This document shows, piece after piece, positions 55,336 to 62,913 of a stretch of 64,000 bases of DNA. The stretch is from Limnobacter alexandrii (GTDB lineage Bacteria; Pseudomonadota; Gammaproteobacteria; Burkholderiales; Burkholderiaceae_B). Position numbers and translations under genes: made by a program. Where the stretch lies: NCBI RefSeq assembly GCF_005871185.1, contig NZ_SWKN01000010.1:223763-287762 (forward strand), written 5' to 3'. Below the pieces are notes generated by a model. It saw nothing but the letters and a program-made list of their open reading frames with translations. It was not told where the DNA came from and did not search any database. How positions within the stretch are numbered: the first letter of the stretch is position 1; every line of letters begins with the position of its first letter.

Positions 55336-55761
55336 TTGGAAGGTTATTTAGCCGCATTGGCCATCTACCACCAGTTATGCGATGAGATGGCCAAGTTACT
55401 AGTTAAAGACTCGCAGTTTTTCATTCAGCTCTCCTGCTACCCCGCAGAAATCAGGTTCCCTGCACCGAAACAACAAATGGCAGGCCAAGTTTTAGCTCAA
55501 TTGGAATTTTCTGTGGAATTCGAGGGGAAAAGAACGTTCATTGAAAAATGCTATGAAATGAATGCGTTGAGAAATAACGTATTTCATGGTTTAACAAAAC
55601 AGACCTCCCTCCCTGAGCTCAAAAATAGGCTAGTCACAATAAGTGCACTGTACGAAGAAATATATGAACTTTTTGAAGCTTCTCATGATTGGTTTCAACT
55701 TTGCTTCAAGGATTTTAAAAAAGATAGATTCATTGATGAAATTGAAGATGAAAACGCATAA
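55336..55761 (+). CDS. HEPN-like cassette protein (N-terminus uncertain)
   Basis: From the first usable start (TTG) the protein has 141 residues. It contains LRNNVFHG, where R79 to H84 give the R-x4-H motif with the RN-x-x-x-H form typical of HEPN ribonucleases. The rest is helical. The open frame continues upstream without stop to 55216 and reads sensibly (ending HLADLDALADDANG before the TTG), but offers only ATA or ATC as starts; an ATA at 55222 is 11 bases after the cassette boundary. Either the start codon was lost or an unusual start is used. It sits in cassette 3. HEPN proteins are often toxins or abortive defence factors; whether this one is active is unproven. Confidence 0.65.
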   Translation: MEGYLAALAIYHQLCDEMAKLLVKDSQFFIQLSCYPAEIRFPAPKQQMAGQVLAQLEFSVEFEGKRTFIEKCYEMNALRNNVFHGLTKQTSLPELKNRLVTISALYEEIYELFEASHDWFQLCFKDFKKDRFIDEIEDENA

Positions 55762-55848
55762 CCCCTCGTTCAACACGAACAGGCAACAAGGCCTGCGGCT
55801 TCGCTCATTCTCCGCCTTGTCGCCTGTCGGTTAACTCAAACGTTAAGC
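55756..55848 (+). repeat. attC site 3
   Basis: GCATAAC (55756-55762) and GTTAAGC (55842-55848, perfect core) enclose the inverted repeat AGGCAACAAGGC/GCCTTGTCGCCT. The inverse core overlaps the stop of the HEPN-like gene. Confidence 0.85.
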
Positions 55849-55870
55849 AATAGAGAGGAATTATCTATTA

Positions 55871-57265
55871 ATGATCAATACCGTGAAATTATCTGAAAAT
55901 GAAATAAAAAAACTTCTAGCCATGGATGAAGGCCACTTTTCAGACCTCAAGGCTATCGAGATAGCACCCGGAAAGCTTACAAAAGCAATAGCAGCATTCG
56001 CCAATGCTGAAGGTGGTGAACTATTCATTGGGATTGATGATAGCCCTCGAAAGTGGCGAGGATTCGGCAACATGGAAGCCGCTAATGCGCATATTCAAGT
56101 GTTCGATGGTTTGTTCCCCTTGGGTAGCGATTTTCAATATGAATTTTTGAGTGGCGAAGGTTTGGATGGGGTTGTCCTCAAAATCCAAATATCAAAAACT
56201 CGTGATTTGAAGGCAGCCAGTGATGGGAAGGTTTATGTTCGTAGGGGAGCGCAAAGCCTTCCTGTAACAGATGAAGATAGGCTTCAGTCACTTCGTCGCG
56301 ATAAGGGATTAGTGTCGTTCGAAACGGAGGTGGTGAACTGTCCCAAAGAGGTTATAGAAAACTCAACTCATATAATTGAATTCTTATTGGAAGTGGTTCC
56401 AACGGGTGAGCCCGAATCTTGGCTTAAAAAGCAAATGCTTCTACTCAATGGAAAGCCAACAGTGGCAGCAATTTTACTCTTTGCGGAAGAGCCGCAAGCT
56501 GTTTTGCCAAAACGTAGCGGTCTGAAAATTTATAGATATAAAACCTCGGATGATGAGGGGACGCGAGCAACACTAGACTTTGATCCTGCATCAGTAGAGG
56601 GGAATATATACGACCAAATCAAAGATGCAGTGGAAAAAACTACAGAGATCATTGAATCTGTTCGGCTGAGTACGCATAACGGGATGGTGGAGGTTCAGTA
56701 TCCAGTAGAGGCCATTCACGAGATAATTACTAACGCAGTTATACATCGGGATTACGCTATTACTGACGATATCCATATTCGGATTTTTGATAATCGAGTA
56801 GAGGTGTTGAGTCCGGGAACTTTACCTGGCCATGTAACTGCAGAAAATATTCTTTCAGAGCGCTTTGCTAGAAACCCGGGGCTGGTGCGACTAATTAACA
56901 AATTTCCTGATCCACCAAACAAAGACGTTGGTGAAGGGCTAAATACCGCGTTTGAGTCTATGAGGAAATTAAAGCTTAAACCGCCAATAATTCAACAAGA
57001 TAGCGGCTATGTAAAAGTTATTTTAAGGCACGAATCATTAGCAACGCCGGAAGAGGCCATATTAGAGTATTTACTTGAAAATGATGAAATCGCAAATAGG
57101 CATGCTAGAGAAATTTGCTTCATCGATTCAGAAAATAGAATGAAAAGAATACTTCAGCTTCTCGTTCAAAATGGTCTTTTGGAGCCTGTACCTGGAAGAA
57201 CAAGATACACAGCAGCATACCAACTTACAGAAAAAGGTAGAGCGGCAGCAACGAAGAATGCTTAA
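55871..57265 (+). CDS. AlbA_2/Schlafen-type ATP-binding protein with GHKL-like domain
   Basis: A 464-residue protein. The N-terminal about 130 residues match the AlbA_2 (divergent AAA_4/Schlafen-like) domain: HFSDLKAIEIAPGKLTKAIA, then FANAEGGELFIGIDD (about residues 43-57). A GHKL/HATPase_c_4-like region follows: HEIITNAVIHRDYAITDD (N-box, near residue 283), FDNRVEVLSPGTLPG. The last 70 residues look like a winged helix. Such proteins are called ATP-dependent transcriptional regulators or RNA-binding ATPases and are often found in defence islands. It is cassette 4, distinct from its neighbours in being AT-rich. Function here is unknown. Confidence 0.85.
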   Translation: MINTVKLSENEIKKLLAMDEGHFSDLKAIEIAPGKLTKAIAAFANAEGGELFIGIDDSPRKWRGFGNMEAANAHIQVFDGLFPLGSDFQYEFLSGEGLDGVVLKIQISKTRDLKAASDGKVYVRRGAQSLPVTDEDRLQSLRRDKGLVSFETEVVNCPKEVIENSTHIIEFLLEVVPTGEPESWLKKQMLLLNGKPTVAAILLFAEEPQAVLPKRSGLKIYRYKTSDDEGTRATLDFDPASVEGNIYDQIKDAVEKTTEIIESVRLSTHNGMVEVQYPVEAIHEIITNAVIHRDYAITDDIHIRIFDNRVEVLSPGTLPGHVTAENILSERFARNPGLVRLINKFPDPPNKDVGEGLNTAFESMRKLKLKPPIIQQDSGYVKVILRHESLATPEEAILEYLLENDEIANRHAREICFIDSENRMKRILQLLVQNGLLEPVPGRTRYTAAYQLTEKGRAAATKNA

Positions 57266-57328
57266 CAAGGTGCTCCTAGGGAATAACCTACGCTACGCTC
57301 CGATTATCCCCAGAGCACGGTGTTAGGC
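57260..57328 (+). repeat. attC site 4
   Basis: GCTTAAC (57260-57266) and GTTAGGC (57322-57328) are both perfect cores. Inner arms AAGGTGCTC and GAGCACGGT pair. 69 bases. Confidence 0.92.
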
Positions 57329-57337
57329 ATCAAAAAT

Positions 57338-57961
57338 ATGTCAATCCAGACTTTTGATTATTGCTCACTTTATTACCTTAATCAGTGGCTTACTTATGAC
57401 CGAGGCTACTGTCAAGCTCTCTCTAAAGGTAATGAGGAGAAAAAATTATCCGCATTGAAAAGTGCAGGAGGCTTTTATAGGGTTGCTAGAAATCTGCCTA
57501 GTGAATTTGATGAAAAGAAAGGGCTTAAAAGATACCAACCTGTCTTGGAAATACTCGATGGTGTAAGTAAGGAGCACTTTAGGGATGATCAAGTCAAAAA
57601 AATATTGGAAATAGAAAGAGAAATATCAGGAAAATATGGAAACAGAAGTGTTTTATCACTAACCACTAAATTTCTTTGGCTAAAGATAAAACAACCAGTT
57701 TTAATCTATGACTCACAAGCAAGAATTGCTGTGGGCTCAGAGAATGGAGACTTGGCTGGTTACTACAAAAAATGGAATGAAAGTTTTGAAATACACAAAG
57801 AACAAATTCAAAAGTCTTGTTCTAAATTGCCTGAACTTAACTTGTATGCGGTTGATCAAGAGGTGGGGACAAAAGAATACATAAAGGAGGTGTCTTCAAA
57901 ATCTTGGTTTCAGGAAAGAGTTTTTGATATTTATCTCTGGAGCAAAGGTAAAAATGTCTAA
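57338..57961 (+). CDS. Cassette protein of unknown function, AT-rich
   Basis: A 207-residue soluble protein without recognised domain. It is rich in Lys, Tyr and Leu, with a middle part SLTTKFLWLKIKQPVLIYDSQ (about residues 105-125, split by the LIYDS strand), and it ends WFQERVFDIYLWSKG. The ATG at 57338 lies ten bases after the cassette boundary; an earlier GTG inside the attC site is rejected. Base composition is much more AT-rich than the left flank, a sign of separate origin. No close ribosome site is visible. Cassette 5. Confidence 0.72.
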   Translation: MSIQTFDYCSLYYLNQWLTYDRGYCQALSKGNEEKKLSALKSAGGFYRVARNLPSEFDEKKGLKRYQPVLEILDGVSKEHFRDDQVKKILEIEREISGKYGNRSVLSLTTKFLWLKIKQPVLIYDSQARIAVGSENGDLAGYYKKWNESFEIHKEQIQKSCSKLPELNLYAVDQEVGTKEYIKEVSSKSWFQERVFDIYLWSKGKNV

Positions 57962-58043
57962 CAAGATAAATTAACTCGGACGCCTAAAAGCGTAGCTCGT
58001 TCCTCGCTCCGATTTTAGCCGTCTGTGATTTGAGACGTTAGGG
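57956..58043 (+). repeat. attC site 5
   Basis: GTCTAAC (57956-57962, perfect) and GTTAGGG (58037-58043, one mismatch). CGGACGCCTAAAA and TTTTAGCCGTCTG are the paired inner arms. 88 bases. Confidence 0.88.
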
Positions 58044-58048
58044 GGCAC

Positions 58049-58522
58049 GTGAGCATCATCAGCAATATTGACGTTTATTGGTCCATCGCCGACGAGGCGC
58101 ATCACGAAATGCGCGCGGATTTGGAGGCGTCAAGATCGCTTAAACCGGATGGTGAGCCTGGCTACATCATTCTCTGGGATCCCGACCGCCGCTCCTTTAA
58201 AAATGCAATGGTTGCAATCGTATTTGCGGGCATGTTCCTAGATGCACTCTTGTACATCGCCTTGCAGAGTCGTTTAGGCCGCGTGGAAGCACTGAAAGTT
58301 GATCGGTTGCCTCACGAGGAGCGGTTGAAGATACTTGGCATCACCGACTCTGTTGTGCTTGGTCGAGTACAGGAATTCCGTGAAGCTCGGAAAGACCTCG
58401 TGCACGAGAAAGCAGTTGAGATAGCCGAAATCGGTGGACAAGCAATACGTGCAGCTCAGAGCTCTGCGGATAGCGCGATGGAACTTATACGAGAAATTCG
58501 GGGGCTGCTAGGTGCCCCCTAA
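58049..58522 (+). CDS. HEPN-like cassette protein, second copy
   Basis: A 157-residue protein. REARKDLVHEK contains R114 to H119, again the R-x4-H motif. It has a hydrophobic segment AMVAIVFAGMFLDALLYIAL (about 53-72), which may be a core helix of a HEPN bundle or a membrane helix. The C-terminal third is an amphipathic helix (AVEIAEIGGQAIRAAQSSA). Start is GTG at 58049, only six bases after the cassette boundary, so translation may rely on a leaderless start. Sequence does not resemble the other HEPN-like cassette beyond the motif. Cassette 6. HEPN identity is tentative. Confidence 0.6.
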   Translation: MSIISNIDVYWSIADEAHHEMRADLEASRSLKPDGEPGYIILWDPDRRSFKNAMVAIVFAGMFLDALLYIALQSRLGRVEALKVDRLPHEERLKILGITDSVVLGRVQEFREARKDLVHEKAVEIAEIGGQAIRAAQSSADSAMELIREIRGLLGAP

Positions 58523-58576
58523 CAATTCATTCAAACCGAACCCGCTTCGCGGGTCGGCTTAATTCAAGTGTTATAT
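58517..58576 (+). repeat. attC site 6
   Basis: CCCTAAC (58517-58523, one mismatch) and GTTATAT (58570-58576, degenerate). CCGAACCCGC-TTCG-CGGGTCGG forms the central stem. 60 bases. Confidence 0.8.
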
Positions 58577-58594
58577 TCATAGGGAGATCAGACT

Positions 58595-59548
58595 TTGTCG
58601 CTAGATATCGCGTACAGCATAGAAGTTGATGATTACCTTGATCCAGATAGGGCATATGACTTCTATTGGTCAGGATTAATTAAAGATAAGAAGAAATTTC
58701 TGTGTCCAGGTACTGACTGCACAGCTCAGGTGACCTGCGCCAACTTGGACGAAGACGTTCAAGATATGAAAGTGGTGCCTCACTTTAGGATTTATGGTTC
58801 ACATAGTAAATCCTGTGAGATATTTAATGATATCCCTCTTGATTTACGCTATGAAGATGGCGTTTCTGTCAAAGAGGAGCAGCGCTCTGTTGATGAATCG
58901 GTTGTTGATGTATTTCTGTTAGAAAGACCTAGCTCCTACTATGATGAGCCGAAAATAAATAGGTTTCCGAATCAAAAGCCAGTCAAAAAGTCACAATTCA
59001 TCAAGCGTCCTACAGATTCTATTCTCAGAGAGAATGGCAGTGTAGGAAATATATATTCAGTAAGATCAGTTGTGAGCCGTTATATACGCTACAAAAAGGA
59101 CGGATCATTAGATCATAGGCGAGTAAATATACAGGGTCGAGATGTCCATTATAGAAGCATTTTTAAATGTATCTGGGAGCAGGACTTAGATACCCTTCCT
59201 GATTATCCTGTTATCTACTATGGTTGGGCCTTTATTAACAGGCTGCCTTCAGATTATGGCTACCAAATTAAATTCAAAAAACATTTCACAAAATCTGAAG
59301 AAGACTACATTACCACAGTCATGATTGGTGATCGTTTGATTGATAGCTATAAGATTAAAAAACTCGTTACCACACGCTTGGAAAAAATCATACAAAAAGA
59401 GAAGCCAACTGCCTTTGTTTTCATCTACGGAAAACCTGAAGAAAATGTTTCTCAAAGGGGCGTAAAGTATGCCAATTTTTCCATCACAAACTTGGACATG
59501 ATTGATATTAACTATGATTGCCCATTGCCAAAAGAATATAACAAATAA
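58595..59548 (+). CDS. Cassette protein with CoiA-like zinc-finger region
   Basis: A 317-residue protein. Near the N-terminus FLCPGTDCTAQVTC and VPHFRIYGSHSKSC place C37, C42, H63 (or H70) and C74 like the metal site of CoiA-family competence nucleases, where a Cys pair precedes a HF..H...C cluster. The remaining 240 residues are mixed alpha/beta with no clear nuclease motif I can name. Start is TTG (58595) with AGGGAG eight bases upstream. Cassette 7. The zinc-site idea is from the spacing of residues only. Confidence 0.65.
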   Translation: MSLDIAYSIEVDDYLDPDRAYDFYWSGLIKDKKKFLCPGTDCTAQVTCANLDEDVQDMKVVPHFRIYGSHSKSCEIFNDIPLDLRYEDGVSVKEEQRSVDESVVDVFLLERPSSYYDEPKINRFPNQKPVKKSQFIKRPTDSILRENGSVGNIYSVRSVVSRYIRYKKDGSLDHRRVNIQGRDVHYRSIFKCIWEQDLDTLPDYPVIYYGWAFINRLPSDYGYQIKFKKHFTKSEEDYITTVMIGDRLIDSYKIKKLVTTRLEKIIQKEKPTAFVFIYGKPEENVSQRGVKYANFSITNLDMIDINYDCPLPKEYNK

Positions 59549-59591
59549 CTGCAGCGGACGCCTGTGGCGCTCGCTGAGTTAGGCGTTAGCT
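59543..59591 (+). repeat. attC site 7 (short)
   Basis: AAATAAC (59543-59549) and GTTAGCT (59585-59591); inner arms TAACTGCAGCG and CGCTGAGTTA pair. 49 bases, near the short end of attC lengths. Confidence 0.75.
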
Positions 59592-59606
59592 TGAGAGGTT
59601 GCGCGT

Positions 59607-60773
59607 ATGGTGTTCGATAAGTTCGTTGAAGAAACTAGAGCCTGGTGGTCAGCGTATCTCCGTGCTGTTTCTAGCGCGCAACGAACGGGTAATCTCGATA
59701 CAAAAGGTGTCAAGGTCCTCTACCCGAATATTCTCTTGGTGACCAAGTGTTCTGGTTACTACGTTGCAGAACTTATCGGTGCAACGGAAAATTTCCATGG
59801 TCTGACGGTTAAGAGACACGAAGAAAGGTCGATCTATCGGTACATGAGCCAGTTTGACGATAGTCAACCAGACCCGTTATTGCGACTTGACGGGTCATGC
59901 AACGGATTTCGTTTCTTATGCCTTGCACATGACGCAGACTTTAATGCGATCAAAAGCAGGTTCCCCCATATCGAGCTTTATGAATCAAAGCTAAATCGTG
60001 TGGGAGGTCATGGGAGCACCATTGCGTTCGGTGACAACTTTGTCTCTTGCATGATTGAGAACTGTGTTCTGGTAAATCGAAAAGAAAACGTTTTCAGGTG
60101 CAAGAGCATTCTTTCCGCGTACATTATTAAAAGCGGAGCTAGCAGAACCCAACTCTTGGAGTTGTTCACAAATACGACTCGAGACAATGACGTTAAGGGT
60201 GTTCACACAGTTGAAGAACAGGAACGCCGGCTGTTGATTGGTGGCCAGCTGCAGAGCATGGTGCTCTTCCCAAATCTCCGTGAGACAACTATCGGAGAAT
60301 TCATAAAGCTTCATCCGGAAGTTATAAAGGCCGCCTTCAAAACCGCGCATTTCGAGTACGAACCTTACCTCGAATGGTTGGAACATGATGGAACTTGCAC
60401 AGACACGGCTATAAACCCTGACCTGCTCGTCAAGAGAAACGATGGATACTACGACATTTACGATCTCAAAACTGCCGTACTTGATAGGAAAAATCTTACT
60501 AAGGCTAGCCGTAGCCGAAGGCGTTTCATCGACTATGTCGAAGAGGGCATATCGCAGTTAGCAAATTATCGTGAATACTTCGAATACCCGCGAAACGCTG
60601 AAAGTGCTAAAGCCAAATACGGAATTGAGGTGAGAGATCCCCGGTTGGTCTTGGTGGTCGGAAGTTGGGAAAACATAGACGTCGACGAAGTCAATCAAGC
60701 TTGCCGTAAATACCATAATGTTCATGTCATCGACTATGACACGGTATGTCAGATGTTTATTGGCGCAAGCTAA
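59607..60773 (+). CDS. Shedu-like (DUF4263) PD-(D/E)XK nuclease, candidate anti-phage defence protein
   Basis: A 388-residue protein. The C-terminal part (about residues 235-365) has the DUF4263/Shedu layout: LHPEVIKAAF (about 235), then INPDLLVKR with P271-D272, YDIYDLKTA with D286-x-K288, ISQLANYREYF with Q317-x3-Y321, and RLVLVVGS near 346. This is a PD-(D/E)XK nuclease core with a QxxxY motif. The N-terminal 230 residues are divergent, as in Shedu proteins, and may sense phage. Shedu (SduA) is a known one-gene defence system. Start ATG with GAGAGG about 15 bases upstream. Cassette 8. Confidence 0.85.
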   Translation: MVFDKFVEETRAWWSAYLRAVSSAQRTGNLDTKGVKVLYPNILLVTKCSGYYVAELIGATENFHGLTVKRHEERSIYRYMSQFDDSQPDPLLRLDGSCNGFRFLCLAHDADFNAIKSRFPHIELYESKLNRVGGHGSTIAFGDNFVSCMIENCVLVNRKENVFRCKSILSAYIIKSGASRTQLLELFTNTTRDNDVKGVHTVEEQERRLLIGGQLQSMVLFPNLRETTIGEFIKLHPEVIKAAFKTAHFEYEPYLEWLEHDGTCTDTAINPDLLVKRNDGYYDIYDLKTAVLDRKNLTKASRSRRRFIDYVEEGISQLANYREYFEYPRNAESAKAKYGIEVRDPRLVLVVGSWENIDVDEVNQACRKYHNVHVIDYDTVCQMFIGAS

Positions 60774-60854
60774 CTCGTTGCTGCACTCGGACACCCAGCA
60801 AATTCATGTCCGCTCCGCGACAGGTGCTGCGCGCCGGTTAGCGCAGCGTTAGGT
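60768..60854 (+). repeat. attC site 8
   Basis: AGCTAAC (60768-60774) and GTTAGGT (60848-60854, perfect). The inner sequence can fold as arms around GCTAAC and GTTAGC. 87 bases. Confidence 0.85.
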
Positions 60855-60871
60855 CGCACGGAGACGCAGCA

Positions 60872-61714
60872 GTGAAGTGGTACGCCGACAACTCTGAACT
60901 GCACGGGGTAAAGGAAGCCGAGATTCCCGACATCTTGCTCTTTGGCGGTTTGGTGGTTTCGCCGGAGGCAGAGCATCACATTCGCACCGGCGTCGAGTCC
61001 ATAAAACAGCGGCATACAGGAAACTCGCGATCGCCGGTCAAGTGGAATCTGAAAGACCTAAGGGACCTGTACAAGACGCAAGCCAAGACGGAGATCTATG
61101 AGTCATTGATGCAAACGTCAAAGGAGTGGAGGAAGGAAGTTTTCTCATGCTTGGCTGAGACGGACTGCGCCATCCTCATCTCATGCATTGAGGGCTACAG
61201 TGCTGACCGGAAGGTGTTGAAGGACAAAAAGGAAGAACTGAGTCGCTTCATATTCGCCAACGGCCTCATGCGTTTCGGTCTTCACGTCAGAGACGAGAAG
61301 CCTCCTTCTGCTCAGGTTGTGCTGGACTGGCCAGACAAGGGGAATGCAAAGCCGTTCGATTCGGAATACGCCTGGGCGTTCTCTCGCGGTCGTACCGCGG
61401 ACGGAAGCGTCACCTATCAATGCGGGAAGCTCAGCAATCTCGGGTTTGCGGATTCGGTCTTGTTTACGAGCATGCACCACAGCACTCTGTTGCAAGTCGC
61501 AGACCTGGTGGTAGGAGCTACACGCGAGTTCCTAGAATGCTGCCTGCAGAAGAAGGGCAGTGGGCAAGGCGTCGACTGCCTGCGCTTGGCGAAGGACAAC
61601 TTTCGCGGAGCGCCAGACAACATCGTTGGCCGAGGAATAGTTGTTCCGTCTGGAAACGTCGATCTGTTGTTACGCGCGCGAAAGGGCGTAAAGGAAATTC
61701 TCAATGCGACCTAA
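60872..61714 (+). CDS. DUF3800 family protein (RNase H-like)
   Basis: A 280-residue protein. WYADNSELHG (about residues 3-12) is the N-terminal D-x-S strand of DUF3800, VVLDWPDKGN (about 148-157) supplies the second acidic strand, and TLLQVADLVVGA (about 208-219) with an Asp the third. The family has an RNase H-like fold with a probable metal site and is common in defence-linked and mobile regions. Start ATG, 17 bases after the cassette boundary, with GGAGACG upstream. Cassette 9. It is more GC-rich than the cassettes to its left, so a different source is likely. Confidence 0.85.
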   Translation: MKWYADNSELHGVKEAEIPDILLFGGLVVSPEAEHHIRTGVESIKQRHTGNSRSPVKWNLKDLRDLYKTQAKTEIYESLMQTSKEWRKEVFSCLAETDCAILISCIEGYSADRKVLKDKKEELSRFIFANGLMRFGLHVRDEKPPSAQVVLDWPDKGNAKPFDSEYAWAFSRGRTADGSVTYQCGKLSNLGFADSVLFTSMHHSTLLQVADLVVGATREFLECCLQKKGSGQGVDCLRLAKDNFRGAPDNIVGRGIVVPSGNVDLLLRARKGVKEILNAT

Positions 61715-61777
61715 CCCCTCCATCGAGCGGACATGCCCCGGCAAGCCGGGTCATGCCGCTCATGTCAAACGTTAGAT
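61709..61777 (+). repeat. attC site 9
   Basis: ACCTAAC (61709-61715) and GTTAGAT (61771-61777), both perfect cores. GAGCGGACATGCCCCGGC pairs with GCCGGGTCATGCCGCTC. 69 bases. Confidence 0.93.
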
Positions 61778-61792
61778 CTATTGGGAAATTCT

Positions 61793-62839
61793 GTGTCGTC
61801 AGGTTTAGTCGTTCCACCGTTCTACCCCGACATTGTTGAGGTGATTCGATCAGCCAATTGGTTGGTTCACAACTTTGGAGGCAAAGATGTAGACATCTAC
61901 AACGCGGCTGATTATCAGCACAACCTTCAAGTGGAAGGCACCAAGTACAAAGTCATAATTGACATGAACTGCCTTCAGTATCTGCTAAACCTTGTAAAGA
62001 GACCAAATTCAACTGAATTCTCAAGGGTAGCCGCAGCCTACCTGACATTTTTTCAAATTGCGGATATTCAATTAGACCCTACTTGCGCAATTTACGAAAA
62101 AATTAACTACTTCGATGACAGGGCAGAGGAGGCGATTTCCAACCTAGAGCAGTTTCGAGGAATCGATAACCATCCACTGGATGAATTAGCTGCGTATGCG
62201 CTCGGCTGCGAGCAGCAGCTGCATATCAAACCAATCGTTTCCCCGGACCGAGATCAACTGCGAAACAAATTGTTGCAGTACAGGCGACTTACAGATTGGG
62301 ACTCTTTGTATCTCTGCATTCTCGCGATCACGAACATAGAAATTGATTCCTCCGTATCCCAGTCAAAGAAAGTTCTGAAGTTTATTAATTGGTGTGTTTC
62401 TGAGTTTCGCTTTTCCTTGGCGTCGCTCATATTTGCAGCGGCGCTTTTCGGAAGGCTTCCAGCGAAGAAAATGATGAAATACAAGCCTGGAGAGGCGCGG
62501 GACAGAAATGTTGCCTCGCTCCGCAATATGGCGTGGGACTTGTATTACGTTGATTGGTACATGCAGTCTTGGGTAGCTAAAGACGGGCATACTGAGAATC
62601 TTATTCTGACAGCAGATGCCGGCTTGAAGCTTACAATAGAGTTGGCTGTGGCCTGCCAACTTGCAGGTGGGCTAGGGCCACTTGAGCCACACCTTGTCCA
62701 CGAGCTCAAACCGATTGAAGAAGCTTATTCGAATCGCCATTTGGCTAAGAGAGCGTACAAGTCAAAGAAGTGGGGTGTCGAGTATCGTGCCAGCCTGATA
62801 AAAGAATATGAATCTAGGCTTCTGCACACCGCGAGCTAA
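61793..62839 (+). CDS. Cassette protein with PIN-like motif
   Basis: A 348-residue protein. VIIDMNCLQYLL holds D57 and N59 as in the first strand of PIN-like nucleases; a later NMAWDLYYVDWY and LILTADAGLKLT (near residues 256 and 277) supply more acidic residues in the order seen for such folds. I chose the GTG at 61793 because GGGA lies six bases upstream and it is the first start after the cassette boundary; earlier starts would lie in attC. Cassette 10. Possible nuclease or toxin, but assignment rests on few residues. Confidence 0.65.
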   Translation: MSSGLVVPPFYPDIVEVIRSANWLVHNFGGKDVDIYNAADYQHNLQVEGTKYKVIIDMNCLQYLLNLVKRPNSTEFSRVAAAYLTFFQIADIQLDPTCAIYEKINYFDDRAEEAISNLEQFRGIDNHPLDELAAYALGCEQQLHIKPIVSPDRDQLRNKLLQYRRLTDWDSLYLCILAITNIEIDSSVSQSKKVLKFINWCVSEFRFSLASLIFAAALFGRLPAKKMMKYKPGEARDRNVASLRNMAWDLYYVDWYMQSWVAKDGHTENLILTADAGLKLTIELAVACQLAGGLGPLEPHLVHELKPIEEAYSNRHLAKRAYKSKKWGVEYRASLIKEYESRLLHTAS

Positions 62840-62905
62840 CAAATCAACGAACCCGACCAAAAAACTGTTGCAAGTTTTTTGGTCGGGTTATTTCAAATAT
62901 TAGGC
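62834..62905 (+). repeat. attC site 10, possibly also a terminator
   Basis: AGCTAAC (62834-62840) and ATTAGGC (62899-62905, one mismatch). The centre holds a perfect 17-base inverted repeat AACCCGACCAAAAAACT/AGTTTTTTGGTCGGGTT. The very strong hairpin may stop transcription. 72 bases. Confidence 0.88.
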
Positions 62906-62913
62906 CTATTGGT

